Below are positions 20,603-32,668 of a stretch of DNA of 64,000 nucleotides, in pieces. Origin of the DNA: Tethya wilhelma (taxonomy: Eukaryota > Porifera > Demospongiae > Tethyida > Tethyidae); contig CAXIPT010000002.1 in NCBI GenBank assembly GCA_964030475.1, positions 17,660,790 to 17,724,789 on the forward strand, in the 5' to 3' direction. A program made the translations under genes and the position numbers. The notes below the pieces were generated by a model. That model was not told where the DNA came from. It searched no databases and worked only from the letters and a program-made list of their open reading frames with translations. The stretch's first letter is position 1. Every line of letters begins with the position of its first letter.

Positions 20603-23600
20603 ATGGATGGTGACACCAGTCTTAATGATTCTCTGAGCCTTCGCCGTTCTACGCGGTAAGTTACATGTGCACTCAATATTTAGACCGAACCGTCCACTAG
20701 TGACACTTCCCTGCCCGACTCTAAGCTCGCACTGCTCTTCTTCTCTCCCTCAGACACATTATTAAGACCGAAAAGGCTCTAGAAACCAGTATGAATGGTG
20801 AGGATAAGTCTAGCAGTGTGAAACGACAACTGAGTGAAGAGAGTGATGCAGAGATGGAACCAAGGAAAAGGGGGTGTACTATTAGACCGAGAAAGTAAGA
20901 CCATTGAATCCCACAATTGCTACAGTATGTTCTAAAGGGTACTAATCAAAATTGCTCACTGTGCAGAACTAGAATGGGAAGATTGAAGAAGTTTCGCAAC
21001 AAGAGGCATCGCATGAGTTTGAGGCACTACAGCGGTACCTCTAGTGGCCTCGACATGAAACAGGAGCGAGTGAGATTCTCAGAGCCAGTGAGAAGGAGCA
21101 CTCGAGAGAAACGTCTGGTGTTTGCCACTTTCAACCTACAAGAGATGAACAAACAGATGCTCAATCCAGCTCACGATTTTCCCGGATTAGATTCATCAGA
21201 CGTAAGCATTTTGATTGGTAGCTATTTGGAAGTAATAATCGTATTCTAGTAGATTTTTTCTTTTTGTCTGTGTATGTGTGTGTGTGATTATTATACTATG
21301 CAATTTTGAGAATCGTACATATACTTTGTCTTCCTTTAGGACGATATGGACCCCTATGAGAAGCTTCTCTCTCCCAATCGCAGTGGTGTTGTGAGGCGCT
21401 CGCAGTACAAGAGGGGGAAGGAGGAGGGGACCAGTGGTGGGGGACAGGGTGAAGATGGCGGGGCCACAAATGAGATGGAGGAAAATGGAGAGGAAGGTAA
21501 CATTGTAGATGATGTATCTATGGTAATATTGTGGTCGTGTACTGTGTGTAGGTGTGCATAGTTGGCTAGGTTTTTGAGTTTGCTTTGTTCAACTACTAAA
21601 TTTCAAGAAATATTCTCTCTCTCTCTTGCTCTCTCTCTCTCTCTCTCTGCGTGGGTGGGTGGGTACAGATGATAAAGCTGGCATTCAGGAAGGCTCTGAA
21701 GGTGAAGATGAAGAAGAAGAGAGTGAGGAACAGTCAGAGGAAGAAGAAGAAGATGACGAGGCTGGAATTGGAGGCTACTCGCTCCGCAAGAGGAGACCAG
21801 TCATATACCAGTACCAACCAGTCATTCAGGTATGAAATAGCATACTATCATTCACAGTGTGTTCATCTAACGTCACCTTAGGTTGTTGATGATGACACAC
21901 CTCCCAAGAAGCACCACCAAATCCACCGGAGGAAGAAGAGAGCTTCCTTTCACACCAAAGCTCGTTCTTCCGCTCCTCGAGCGTATCAACCTCGCAAACC
22001 ACGTCACTCTGGTCCTGAGTTGGGGAGGAAGAAACACGTCCAACATCATGGTGGTTCCTCCACAACCTCGTCCGGTGAGTCTCACCCTTGAGGATTGCCT
22101 CCCAAATCAAATGCTCCTAACGTTACTAGCTGTCTGTGCAGTGGCTCTGTGTACACACTCACAGAGAAGACATTTGATCTGATTTTTGTGTTTGTGTGCT
22201 CTAGGTTCTGATTCTGATGAAGCTAGTTTCAGACGACGTAAAGCTCGTAGCATGGCTAGAGCTCGGTCACAGTGCCTCCCGATGAACCTCTCCAAGGAGG
22301 ACGTGTCAAAGGGCCCCATACGAGACAGAGTGAGAATCGGAGCCAGTCTCGCAGATGTTGATCCCATGACGATCGATCAGGGAGTGACGTTCGATTCCAT
22401 CGGAGGTCTCCAGCAGCACATCAGAGCCCTGAAAGAGATGATCATATTTCCTCTGCTCTACCCCGAGGTGTTTGATCGATTCAAGATAGACCCACCGAGG
22501 GGGGTGCTCTTCTATGGCCCCCCCGGCTGTGGCAAGACACTCGTGGCCAGAGCTCTTGCCAACGAGTGTTCAAAAGGGGGAAAGAAGGTGGCCTTCTTCA
22601 TGAGAAAGGGAGCCGATTGCTTGAGCAAGTGGGTGGGAGAATCTGAGAGACAGTTGAGGCTACTCTTCGACCAGGTAGACAAATTCTATACTTATTGCAA
22701 TGCTGGTGATTTAAGTTTTTGTGTGCTTATGTATTACAGGCCTATCAGATGCGTCCCTCTATCATTTTCTTTGATGAAATTGACGGGTTGGCCCCCGTTC
22801 GTTCCAGTCGTCAAGACCAGATTCATTCCTCCATCGTATCCACTCTCCTTGCTCTGATGGATGGGCTGGACAGTCGCGGTGAGATAGTCATCATTGGAGC
22901 CACCAATCGTATTGATGCCATCGATCCAGCCCTCCGAAGACCGGGGAGATTCGATCGAGAATTTCTGTTTCCACTTCCATCAAGAGAGGTCAGTTAGTGT
23001 ATCATTATTATCATATGGCGGGTAAATTTGGTGGGAATTAAATTCGGTAAATTGGCGAATTATTTTGCTAAATCACCAGATTAAAAATCGCCAAACATTT
23101 TATATGCATACATGCGCATATAAACAATGCAGCGTGGAGAATTAAATCGGCAAATTTACCTGCTATACGGTATATCATAGTGTATTATGTGTGGACTCTA
23201 ATACATATACATTTGTGTGTGCATGACACCAGGATCGTTGCAGTATACTCACCATTCACACTTCAAAGTGGGACCCTCCACTCAAACGGGAGTTCTTATC
23301 CGAGCTTGCTGACAACACTGTCGGCTATTGCGGAGCAGATCTCAAGGCACTCTGTACGGAATCTGCCTTGCATGCACTCAGACGCAAGTACCCTCAGATC
23401 TACAAGACGACCGACAAGTTGATGCTTGATGTCGAATCGATCAACGTTAGTGCTTCTGATTTTCACCAAGCTTTGAAGGCCATTGTTCCAACGGCTCAAC
23501 GCTCCGATTCTTCAGTGGCCTGTTCCCTCCCCAATCACATGAGACCGCTTCTTTTGAAACAGTTCAGCATGCTCCTCTCACAAGTCAGCTTTGTGTTCCC

Positions 23601-26094
23601 TCCGGCTTGGAAAGCTCTCTGCAAAACCGCCAAGGATGTCAGGTCCCTTCTTGCACTTGAAGACGAGCACACCAACCAGATACATGCATCTCTAGTCATC
23701 ATGAAATCAGCAGCCCTTCTTAGCAGTGACTCCCACGCTCACCATCAGGCTTCTTCAACTTCGAGTCCCTCCATCTGGAACAACACCTCCTCCAGAAAGA
23801 GCCTCTCTGATGTTGTGCCCAGAGCAAGAGGAACGGGCAGAGATGTGGAGTCACCTCGGTACCAGTACTCTACGAGGCAACATCACTCCAGCGTTGAAGA
23901 CTGGGCCGGTGTTCGCAGACCACGAGGATCAGGTTACTCTGAGCTGCAGAGCAACGCAAGGTTGTTGCCACCGAGAGAAAACTTGTTTAACAAGCTTTAC
24001 CGGTCCAGCCGACCTGCCAAACTGGACGAGATCTACTTTGACACCAGTGACACTCTTGCAGGTGGAAATGGAGAGCCATCATCAGGCGGTGGTGATAGCA
24101 TCTTGATCCAACCAGAAGGAAACACTGTTGCTCGTCCAACCTCAGCAAGTGCTGCTGGAAATCGTTCTAACGAAACTGGTAGTGCGATACTTCCCTCTGC
24201 TACCACTGCCTCCGAGTCCCAACCGACTGGCAGCAAGCCCCCCTCCTCACACCAGTACCTGACTCTCTCTTCACACCCTCACACCATCCCGGCCGTCCAC
24301 TGTCCTCGGCTCATCCTGTGTGGGTGTGGGGGCCTCGGCCAGAGCTCTCATCTTGGACCAGCCTTGCTGCACTCTCTGGAGGAGCTGGCGGTGAAGACAC
24401 TCGACCTTGCTGCTCTGTTTGGCAATTCTACAAAGACACCAGAAGAGGCATGTGCACAGGTTGGTCAGTATGAGAAGGTATGAATGTACTAATTTTTTTT
24501 TAAAAAGTGAATCACTTTCTTGAGTGCAGATCTTTCGTGAGGCAAAGAGGACGGCTCCATCAATCCTCTACATTCCACGAATCAACAACTGGTGGGATGT
24601 GACAACGGAGGCCTTTCGTGCCACTCTGCTCTCTCTCATTCTCTCACTACCTCCAACCACACCTCTGTTCCTGCTGGCTACAGCGGAATGTCACTACCAA
24701 AACCTCCCAGGCACTTTGAAGGAGATCTTCCGTGAGGTACGTAGTTTTGATTCAAAATTAATTCTGCATGACTGGCGATTTCATCTGAGTTTTGATGTTT
24801 GATTTGCTCTCAGAACTCTGAAGCATTCACACTAGTCTTTCCAACGCTGGATGAGAGAAGGAGATTCTTTCACACTCTGCTCCTCAAGAAGACCATTGAG
24901 CCACCCCCTCCTAAACCGAAACCATTGTCAGGTACCTTAATCGGGCAAAAACAGTGTGCCCACCCCCATGTTTATATGAAGAAATATAAATAAAAATGTC
25001 ACCCCACACTCTTTTTTCCCTCATCATTGATGGAGATTGGTAGTAAGAGTATGAATTTATCTATAATACTCTATGGTGAATGTTCACAAATAGCCCAGTG
25101 CCAAAACAAGACTCTTTGCCGGGTAGTGATTTGCAAATAAAACTTGCACCAAATGTAATCAGTGCAAAAAGAGCTTTAAAGAAATCCTATTATTGCCTAC
25201 CAATTGTTGTTCTTTGCGTGTGTCAATGAATCCACTGTATGAAATTCAGAATGTGACTATTACTCCTCTCTTCATTGAACAGAGGTTGAATTGGATGACC
25301 TACCATTAGCGCCTCCTCCAAAGCCACGTGAGCTGAATCAGCAAGAACTGGAGAGGATTGAGAAGCAACGTGAGGCCGTGTTGCGTGAGCTGAGAGTCTT
25401 CCTCAGAGACGCCACTAACAAGCTACTGGCCGAGAGAAAGTTCAAGGAGTTTGTCAAACCTGTTGACCCTGAAGAGGTAAGGCTGACTGCGTGCAATGCA
25501 TGACTGGCGATGTCATCTGAGTTTTGATGTTTGATTTGCTCTCAGAACTCTGAAGCATTCACACTAGTCTTTCCAACACTGGATGAGAGAAGGAGATTCT
25601 TTCACACTCTGCTCCTCAAGAAGACCATTGAGCCACCCCCTCCTAAACCGAAACCACTGTCAGGTAAAGTGTGATGAAGGCTCCATGTAAATATGCACTA
25701 AATTGACATCAATGACAAGGAAATAAGAGTGTGAGAGTAACACTTTACATTCCTTCAGTTGTAACTATTCATATTGATAAGCATACGAGATTATTATTGC
25801 CTGCCAATTGTTGTTCTTTGTGTGTGTCAATGAACTCTTGTATGAATGTGACTATTACTCCTCTCTTCATTGAACAGAGGTTGAATTGGATGACTTACCA
25901 TTAGCACCTCCTCCAAAGCCACGTGAGCTGAATCAGCAAGAACTGGAGAGGATTGAGAAGCAACGCGAGGCCGTGTTGCGTGAGCTGAGAGTCTTCCTCA
26001 GAGACGCCACTAACAAGCTACTGGCCGAGAGAAAGTTCAAGGAGTTTGTCAAACCTGTTGACCCTGAGGAGGTGAGGCTGACTGCATGCAATGG

Positions 26095-26145
<51 letters not shown>

Positions 26146-27831
26146 TCTCTGAAGTGTATGTTATGATGGGTGCAGGTGTTTGACTACTATGAAATCATCA
26201 AGGAGCCCATGGACCTGGGCACTATCATGAAGAAGATTGATGAACATCGCTACACCACTCCCAAGCAGTGGATCAGTGATGTCAACCTCATTGCTAAGAA
26301 TGCTCTAGAGTGAGTTGGGCCAACGCTGATAGATGGTGATACAGTGCTTATTTCACTTGCCATAATTTGGTACACACACACACACCTACAGGTACAATCC
26401 TGAACATGACTCTGAGAGCAGACTCTTAAGACACAGAGCAGTTGCCTTGCAGGACATGGCTCACTCCTTCCTAGATCATGAGCTCAGTGAAGAGTTTGAG
26501 AAGGTCTGTTTGCTAGAAGTCAATCGAATGTAAAAGCTTTTTGTGCAGCAACTTCTGTATCTAAATTCTCTTTATCTTGTTGCCATGTTTCTGTGTAGCA
26601 ATGTGAAGAAATTTCAGAAACATATCGGAGAATAGGCAGTAAGTATAGTCAGCTGTTTTGTGGTGTGTTTGAGTGTATGTTTACATGTGCTTCCTGATGT
26701 TCAACAGAGGAGCCTCCATATGGCCCATCTCCCATCAAAAGAGCCAGCAACGGAAGCAATGTAGCCAATGGTGTGCTTGCATCCACACTCAGTTCTGGTA
26801 GCCTAAAGACCGAACTCTACAATGCCCCAAGAAGAAGTCTACGCCAGAAAGGTCTTGATCCTGATGGAACTGGACTGCCGTACTACAGTCCACCAAAACC
26901 AAGACTACCCAGAGACGAGAGCAGCAGTATGAAAGATCTGACTGATGAAACTACCAACCAAGAAGAAGAAGAAGAAGAGATTGGAGATGATTCCCCACTC
27001 TCTGGTCCGGTTACTAATGGCGACATGAAAGGTCAAAGTTCATCTGAGTCTATGTCCACTCCAAAGGACGGGGGCTCTAAGATTACCCTCAAGAATGTCT
27101 CTGTTAGACGACAGATCATCCGCCCATGGGAGGACAACAAGGACCAGTCCTCTCCAGCTCTTTCAAGTACCCCGGCTCTTGTGAGTAGTGAGAAGACCAC
27201 TCCTCTACTCCCTCCCAGCAGTGTGGAGCACCACCACAATCGCAAGACCCCACTGTCAGAGTCCTCGGTGCGGATGAATGGACACAGGAGGAAGAACTCC
27301 AGCATTTCTAACGTCAGTGAAATCTCACAAGGCTCCTACTCTGTTCAAACTGCTGCCGAAGCTCTCGTTGAAATGGGCTGGTCGACTCCCAACTCGAAGG
27401 AAGAGGGCACGTCTACTGAAGAGGAGGCAAACGTCACCATGGAGGTTGATAAGACGCACCCAGTATCTGTCCAAGAGCAGCTACCTGGTGCAAGTGGGAC
27501 AAACACCTCGTCCCTTCTCTCCAGTGACGTTGTAGCTAGGGAGGTGTCTGTGAGTATTGATCACGAGAAGTTGCTGGCTCTGTTTGATAGAGTCACACAG
27601 TCTACTGAAAAGTGCACTGTGAAACAATTGGAGCAACTGCATTCTGTGTTTGAACATTTGGTGTTTCGTTACAGGATGATGGAGGATAGAAATGCTCTCG
27701 TTAAGGTAATAGCAAGGCTACTGTGTAAGTCTCTAGTAGATTCATCTTGATTTTGTTTGTTTCGTTTGCAGGACTTGGAACTAGCAACAGATTTTTTCCT
27801 TCAAAGTTATTCCCAGAGTGAACTTAGCTAA
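20603..27831 (+). CDS. ATAD2: ATAD2: AAA+ ATPase and bromodomain chromatin protein
   Basis: A long multi-exon gene. The start at 20603 ([18 protein letters not shown]) leads into basic and acidic low-complexity exons, then the first AAA module with Walker A GPPGCGKT (22.5 kb), Walker [10 protein letters not shown] (22.77 kb), sensor ATNR and the RRPGRFDRE arginine fingers. A second, degenerate AAA module follows ([10 protein letters not shown] replaces Walker A). Then the ATAD2-type bromodomain: [20 protein letters not shown], and NALEYNP with the acetyl-lysine-binding Asn. The C-terminus ([13 protein letters not shown] ... [13 protein letters not shown]) matches the family's end. It acts in the nucleus on acetylated histones. 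A pair of exons before the bromodomain is duplicated (24814-25476 and 25545-26071). Confidence 0.93.
23013..23172. mobile_element. MITE-like inverted-repeat element 1
   Basis: Begins GGCGGGTAAATTT and ends with the inverse AAATTTACCTGCTATACGG. The interior is AT-rich with repeated AAATT/CGCCAA words. It sits in an ATAD2 intron and resembles the elements at 40.15 and 44.2 kb. Confidence 0.55.
24765..26096. repeat. Tandem duplication of an ATAD2 exon pair
   Basis: Unit 1 is about 24765-25499 and unit 2 about 25500-26096. Exons 24814-24931 and 25283-25476 are repeated as 25545-25663 and 25878-26071, with almost the same sequence; the introns have diverged more, by indels. Each pair adds 312 nt, a multiple of three. 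Confidence 0.9.
26097..26142. repeat. (GT)n microsatellite
   Basis: Perfect GT tract in the ATAD2 intron before the main bromodomain exon. Confidence 0.95.
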
Positions 27832-28167
27832 CAATTTACCAAAAGAATTTGTGGGCTGTATATGTATTTCTATTACTATTATTAAACTTGAAGATAAATA
27901 AATGGGTATGTCATTGTATGTATGTATGTATGTATGGGTGGGGCTGCTGTGGTTTCCAGACCAATTCCACAGTACAACCCGCGACGCTAAAGTGCACAGA
28001 TGCGTGGGTGGTGTAAATAGAAATCGTACGATTTTGTTCGCATATAAAAAGCAAGCCGCGGTTTCAGTTTGCAGAAGATAATCATAAAGTTTAGTCTGTA
28101 CGAAGGTGACTGTTGTACCTTGTGCTACAGTGAGTGTAGTCCAGTGATTCATCCTCCCCAAGAGACA
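27832..28167. other. Intergenic, ATAD2 to ABHD6
   Basis: 336 bp. It holds a short ATGT(n) run at about 27915-27935 and a more GC-rich stretch (27950-28070) that probably serves as the ABHD6 promoter. Confidence 0.45.
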
Positions 28168-29711
28168 ATGGATCTGTTCTTCTCGTTGATGATCTCCCCT
28201 GCGGCTTTTGCCGCATTGATCGCCGCACTCTACTGGATGTATCCCATAGCACTGCTACACGGCTACAAGAGGTGAGCGAAGATCGAGCCGTAAAACACAT
28301 CTACTCTTCAAGTACACTGATCTAGTTGTAAATTGTGCTACAATTTGTGTTTGTGTCCACTGTGTTTTGGTATACATTTTAGAATTAATGATATTCATGA
28401 TTATTGACCAGAATGCCTCCAACTGTCTAAACAAGCTAACCACAATGCGATGCTTTCCTCTGCAGATTTGGTGGATACCTCATTGCTGGGTTGGCTAGAA
28501 AGTTCATTGAAGTGGAGGGAATATGCTACAGTTACTTTGAAAGAGCTCCACATGTGTCCACAGCCAGTGGAGATGATAGCAGCCACCCTCGGCAGTCAAA
28601 TTCTGAACCGGTCACAGTCCTCTTCTTGCATGGCTTTACGGCCAACAAGACCATGTGGATGCTCATGTCGAAATACTTGCCCAAAGAATGGAGACTGATA
28701 ATGTTGGATCTACCAGGACATGGAGAGTCCAGTTTCAAAGAAGACGGCAATTATTCTGCTCTGGGACTGGCCAGGAAAGTGAACGAGGTGAGAATTGATT
28801 GCAATTCTCCAGTGAATGTCATGAGTTGCTGGGTCAACCATGTTGCGGGTGTATTGGTACATCTGTGTGCACATGGTTAGTGTTAATGAACAAAGTGATC
28901 AAGGGAACCAAGTGGTTTCAATAGAAGCCAGAGTGACAGTGACTGCAAAAATACACTATTCCCTGGGACTCTGGTGGGGATTCAGCCAGCTAGCAAACCA
29001 AAATGTTTTTTTAAAGAGTATCTTGATCTTAATCTCTTGACTCAGCATCCTCTGTGCAAGCTAGCTAGCCTACTAGCCTGTCACATGCATGCTGGGAGTC
29101 GTTGATGTGAATATGATTCAGTGAGTGTGGGTGACCATTGGGTGTCTATTCAAGTACAAGTATGAATACTTTTGTGCTCAGCTCAGACGCTTGTTGCCAT
29201 GGATACATAGTATTCATTGTTCAACATGGCCTGATTTTGCCAGCTCAGTTGGCAATGAATGTGATTCTAAATATAGAAATGAGTTCAACAAGTCTATTTT
29301 AGGTGACCTCAGAAGTGGAAATGAACACCTGATTAGAGGTCATTTGTGTGGCATGTCAAAGCCTATGTAGTTCTTCCCTTACTTGGTTGTCCATATTTAA
29401 TCACATCTATAGAAAGTGACCAGCATCTAGTAATATAACCTAGCTATGAGAAATCCAATATCATGTGACTTTACTGACAGTCTTGTGATTGTGAAATCAC
29501 CACAGTGAACTATGTAACCTAAACACTACACTGTTCTTGTGTAATAGTAACTTTTATCATGCTTGCTTTTCTCTCTTCCACTACAGTTTGTAGAAGCCCT
29601 GGAGCTCAAGAGTTTCCACTTGGTGGGTATGTCGTTAGGAGCACTTGTCTCTGCCTCATATGCTTCACTATTCCAGGAGAGATTGAAGAGTGTCACACTC
29701 ATGTGCCCCCC

Positions 29712-29798
<87 letters not shown>

Positions 29799-30695
29799 TG
29801 TGTGTGTGTGTGTTTGTGTGTTTATTATGAAATGTTTGTGCAACTCCTGTTTGTTTGACACAATGGCCTGAGCATCAATAAAGCTTTTATTCCCTTCCGT
29901 ATGCAGTATATATTGTGTGTAGTAGGAAGTCACACTATATTACAGTTCTGATAAATGAATGCTCTGGCTCTGTTCTTACAGGTGCACACAAACTACCAGA
30001 AGGTGTAACAACAGAGTTGATCAAAACCCTTGAGAGCGGTCAAGCCAATCCACTCATGCCCAAGAATGCCAAGGAGTTTCAAGAGATGATGGAGCTGGTG
30101 CTGTACAACCCCAAGGCCTACACATTCCACGAAGGAATGCGAAGTGCCCTCGTTCAAATACAGCAGCCCAACTATTCCAACTTCCAAGCAAGTGAGTTTG
30201 ATTGCCATTCCAACTCCCTAATAATGTTAATCAATAATGGTGTCAATTCTATGATAAATTATACATAAATATTCAAAGAATTTTTTAAATTGCATACCTT
30301 TCCCTTTGAAGTAGAAAAATACTGTGAAATTCCATGTGTAACTATTTATACACTCTTCACGATAGCTATAAATAGGCGTATTTGACAGTCACAATTTTGA
30401 CTCTCTTTGTGCAGTTCAAAACGATTTATTCAATGGAAATGAGAACAAGGAGTTCATCTGCGAGCTTGCAGGTAGGATCTCAGCTCCGACTCTCATTCTC
30501 TGGGGGGAGCAAGATCAGGTGTGTCATCCCTCAGGGGCCGGCATACTCAAGGACCTCATCAAAGGTTCAGAGGTCATCTTTGTTGAGAAGTGTGGTCATG
30601 CAATGACCATGGACCGGCCGAGAAAGTGTGCTGGATTGGTGAAGAACTTTATCCATGAAAAGGCTCAGTTTACATCACAAGTCACTTGTCACTGA
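28168..30695 (+). CDS. ABHD6: ABHD6-like monoacylglycerol lipase
   Basis: Exons start at 28168, about 28466, about 29587, 29982 and about 30415; the stop is at 30693-30695. The N-terminal helix (SPAAFAALIAALYWMYPIAL) is the ABHD6 membrane anchor. Then LFLHGFTANKTMW (oxyanion region), LPGHGESS, nucleophile GMSLGA (GxSxG), catalytic Asp in ILWGEQDQVC and catalytic His in EKCGHAMTMDRP. The family hydrolyses monoacylglycerols such as 2-AG and lysophospholipids at the cytosolic face of membranes. One donor site (29714) is the first GT of a long GT microsatellite. Length is about that of human ABHD6. Confidence 0.88.
29714..29820. repeat. (GT)n microsatellite at a splice donor
   Basis: About 105 bp of GT repeats with few interruptions, starting exactly at the ABHD6 exon-intron border (CCCCCAG|GTGTGT). 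Confidence 0.95.
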
Positions 30696-30705
30696 TTTCT
30701 CTTAA

Positions 30706-30740
<35 letters not shown>

Positions 30741-31032
30741 CTTGTGTGCTCCACATACCAGCTGCAGTTCATCCCTTGCACCCAAGGACACTTTATAATT
30801 ATACAATGGTAATTATTTGGCTTGATTGATTTTAATACAGCAGTTATTTTATTGCTAGATTATGCCTAGGTAGAGCTCAATGATTATTATTGCTGAATTT
30901 TATTTATTTATGTACCGTTTGTTTGAGTTATTTTCATCATTGCAAATTTTAATTGAAGTGTAGAAGAAAGTGTTTACTTACAATGTGTACTGTACAGAAC
31001 ACACAATCCACAAAAGCAGATGTAGTGAGTGT
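30696..31032. other. 3' UTRs of ABHD6 and selenoprotein 2 (convergent)
   Basis: Contains a CT tract at about 30713-30737 and AT-rich sequence. No exon seen. Confidence 0.5.
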
Positions 31033-31093
31033 ACGTAGCATCAGAGAGAAGCACTCCAGCTGTTCACTGGCTTTGCACAACTCTCATCAAGAC
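31033..31093 (-). promoter_or_regulatory. SECIS element of selenoprotein 2
   Basis: On the minus strand: ATGA (31084-31087), GAGAG pairing with CTCTC, an AA bulge, an apical CCAG/CTGG stem and TGAT (31040-31043). The loop segment GCTGGAGTGCT is shared with all four hairpins of selenoprotein 1. It lies about 165 nt past the stop codon. Confidence 0.82.
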
Positions 31094-31255
31094 ACACAAA
31101 CATAAGCACACAGTCCCTACTTCAAAAATAAGGCTACAATTTTAGAGGCACTAACTATATAGCTACAGCTATAAGTCGGCATTGGGGATCAAAGCAGCAA
31201 AGAAAAAAATATTCTACTACAATATTATCAATCACAAGGTATAATAATAGAAAAA

Positions 31256-32395
31256 TTACAGCTTCTTTTGAACTTCGTCCCAAATGTCCTTGGGCAGTGG
31301 CCTGTCTTTGGCTCCACCGAAGTTTTCCTAAAGGAATGAGAGATATCATAATTATACAGATTGGGTAATCACTCATTTTAAAACAGCTTATCATTATTCA
31401 GAAACTATGATTATTCCTATTTCCTTGTGTGCTTTACACAATGTCATGGGGAATATACAAAAGGATCAAGAAAAAACAGAAACATAATGTACACACACAC
31501 ACAGCTAACATCAATGCACCTTTTTGGGAACAATACGCCACGAGTAGAGCACGCTCTTGTCAGGCTTGATGCAAAGGACGGCAGGCTGAGCTACTCCGAG
31601 TGGGTACTTGCGAATCTCGTGGTAAAGATCCTCCTTCTCGGTGCCAGGACCTCCCGTGATGATGATATCAACGTAGCCCTGCTCCTTCAGATAGTTGCGA
31701 AGTGTGTGCTCAGGATCAGAGAAACTCTAGGAAAAGAAAAATAAGAATAGACTTTAAAACAAGCTATCAATGTACATGGCACTGCTAGCCTCGTTCCCAA
31801 GCACTCACCTTTGACCTTACCGTGAGTGTAAGGTCAAAGGTGAGAGCCTGGGAATGAGGTAGTCTAGTCCTAGACCCCACCTCTTTCACCAGCAAAAGAG
31901 GCGGGGTCTAGGACTAGACTAGGAATGAGGCTAGGACACTGCCACTGTTTTCTGTTTGGTTTTACAACCAGTAAAATAGCTCACAAGGTTTCACAGCCAG
32001 AGAAACAAATAAAGTCAGTACACAAGGGCGTTCAAATCTTTATACCTTGAATGGTGCGCTAACTTTTGCCACCATTTCATCAACCTTGTCCTTTGGATGA
32101 GCACTGATTCCAAACACCGCCACATTCTTGCCCTGGATGTCCCCATACAGTTCAATGAACTGGTTGAGGTACGTCTGTATAAAAAAAGTTCAGTGTGTGC
32201 AACTTTAGGTGTTTCAGTTCACAAATAGTCACATGCAGCAACAAAACCAAACATTTGTGTAGAAACACGTGTCATGCAAACACTGACCACACAGAAAGGT
32301 CACCAAACACCGCGGTAGTAGATGATGAAGGTAGCTGCATGCTTTTGGATTTCAGAGTTGAACCACTCCACCAGGTTAGCTGGTGTATCGGTCAT
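31256..32395 (-). CDS. UxxC peroxiredoxin-like selenoprotein 2
   Basis: Exons 32291-32395, 32046-32174, 31520-31726 and 31256-31327 give 170 residues. TGA at 32300-32302 is residue 32 in YYRGVW-U-PFC, directly followed by the resolving Cys codon, a GT donor, and then TYLNQFIELY. The rest (NVAVFGISAHP, SFSDPEHTLRNYL, YPLGVAQPAVLCIKPDKS, ENFGGAKDRPLPKDIW) aligns throughout with selenoprotein 1. All internal junctions are phase 0, as in gene 1. It lacks the acidic N-terminus and the C-terminal Cys tail of gene 1. It is a redox protein by fold; the substrate is unknown. It has a single terminal exon and a single SECIS. Confidence 0.87.
31785..31935. repeat. Nested foldback element
   Basis: Ends CTAGCCTCGTTCCCA / GGAATGAGGCTAG form an outer inverted repeat. 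Inside are two perfect-looking hairpins in series: one built on CTCACCTTTGACCTTA and its inverse, one on TAGTCTAGTCCTAGACCCC and its inverse. It lies in intron 2 of selenoprotein 2. Confidence 0.75.
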
Positions 32396-32668
32396 CTTTC
32401 TCCTGTCAGGTTCAGAAAAGAGTAAAAGAGTTCAAGACTAATCTGATCTGATCACTCTGCCCGCCAAAATATGCTGAATGTACAAAGTCCCTCGCCCACT
32501 AGCACTACCGGCTTTAGCGACAAACCAAAAACAATTGACAGGAAGTGATTAAAAACACCAACATTATTTTTGCGTAAGACAAATACACAGACTGAGAGGG
32601 TAGTACAATAGTTACATCATGGATATTATATACAATTTAACTTAAGATGCAAACAAATTGTATAACAA
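32396..32668. other. Selenoprotein 2 promoter side and TBC1D25 3' UTR
   Basis: 273 bp between two minus-strand genes. No coding signal seen. Confidence 0.4.

Noticed and set aside
29526..29933. Long open frames encoding (HT)n or (CV)n, here and at 8.4, 37.6, 43.7, 45.6 and 48.2 kb
   Set aside because: They are translations of CA/GT microsatellites with no coding meaning.
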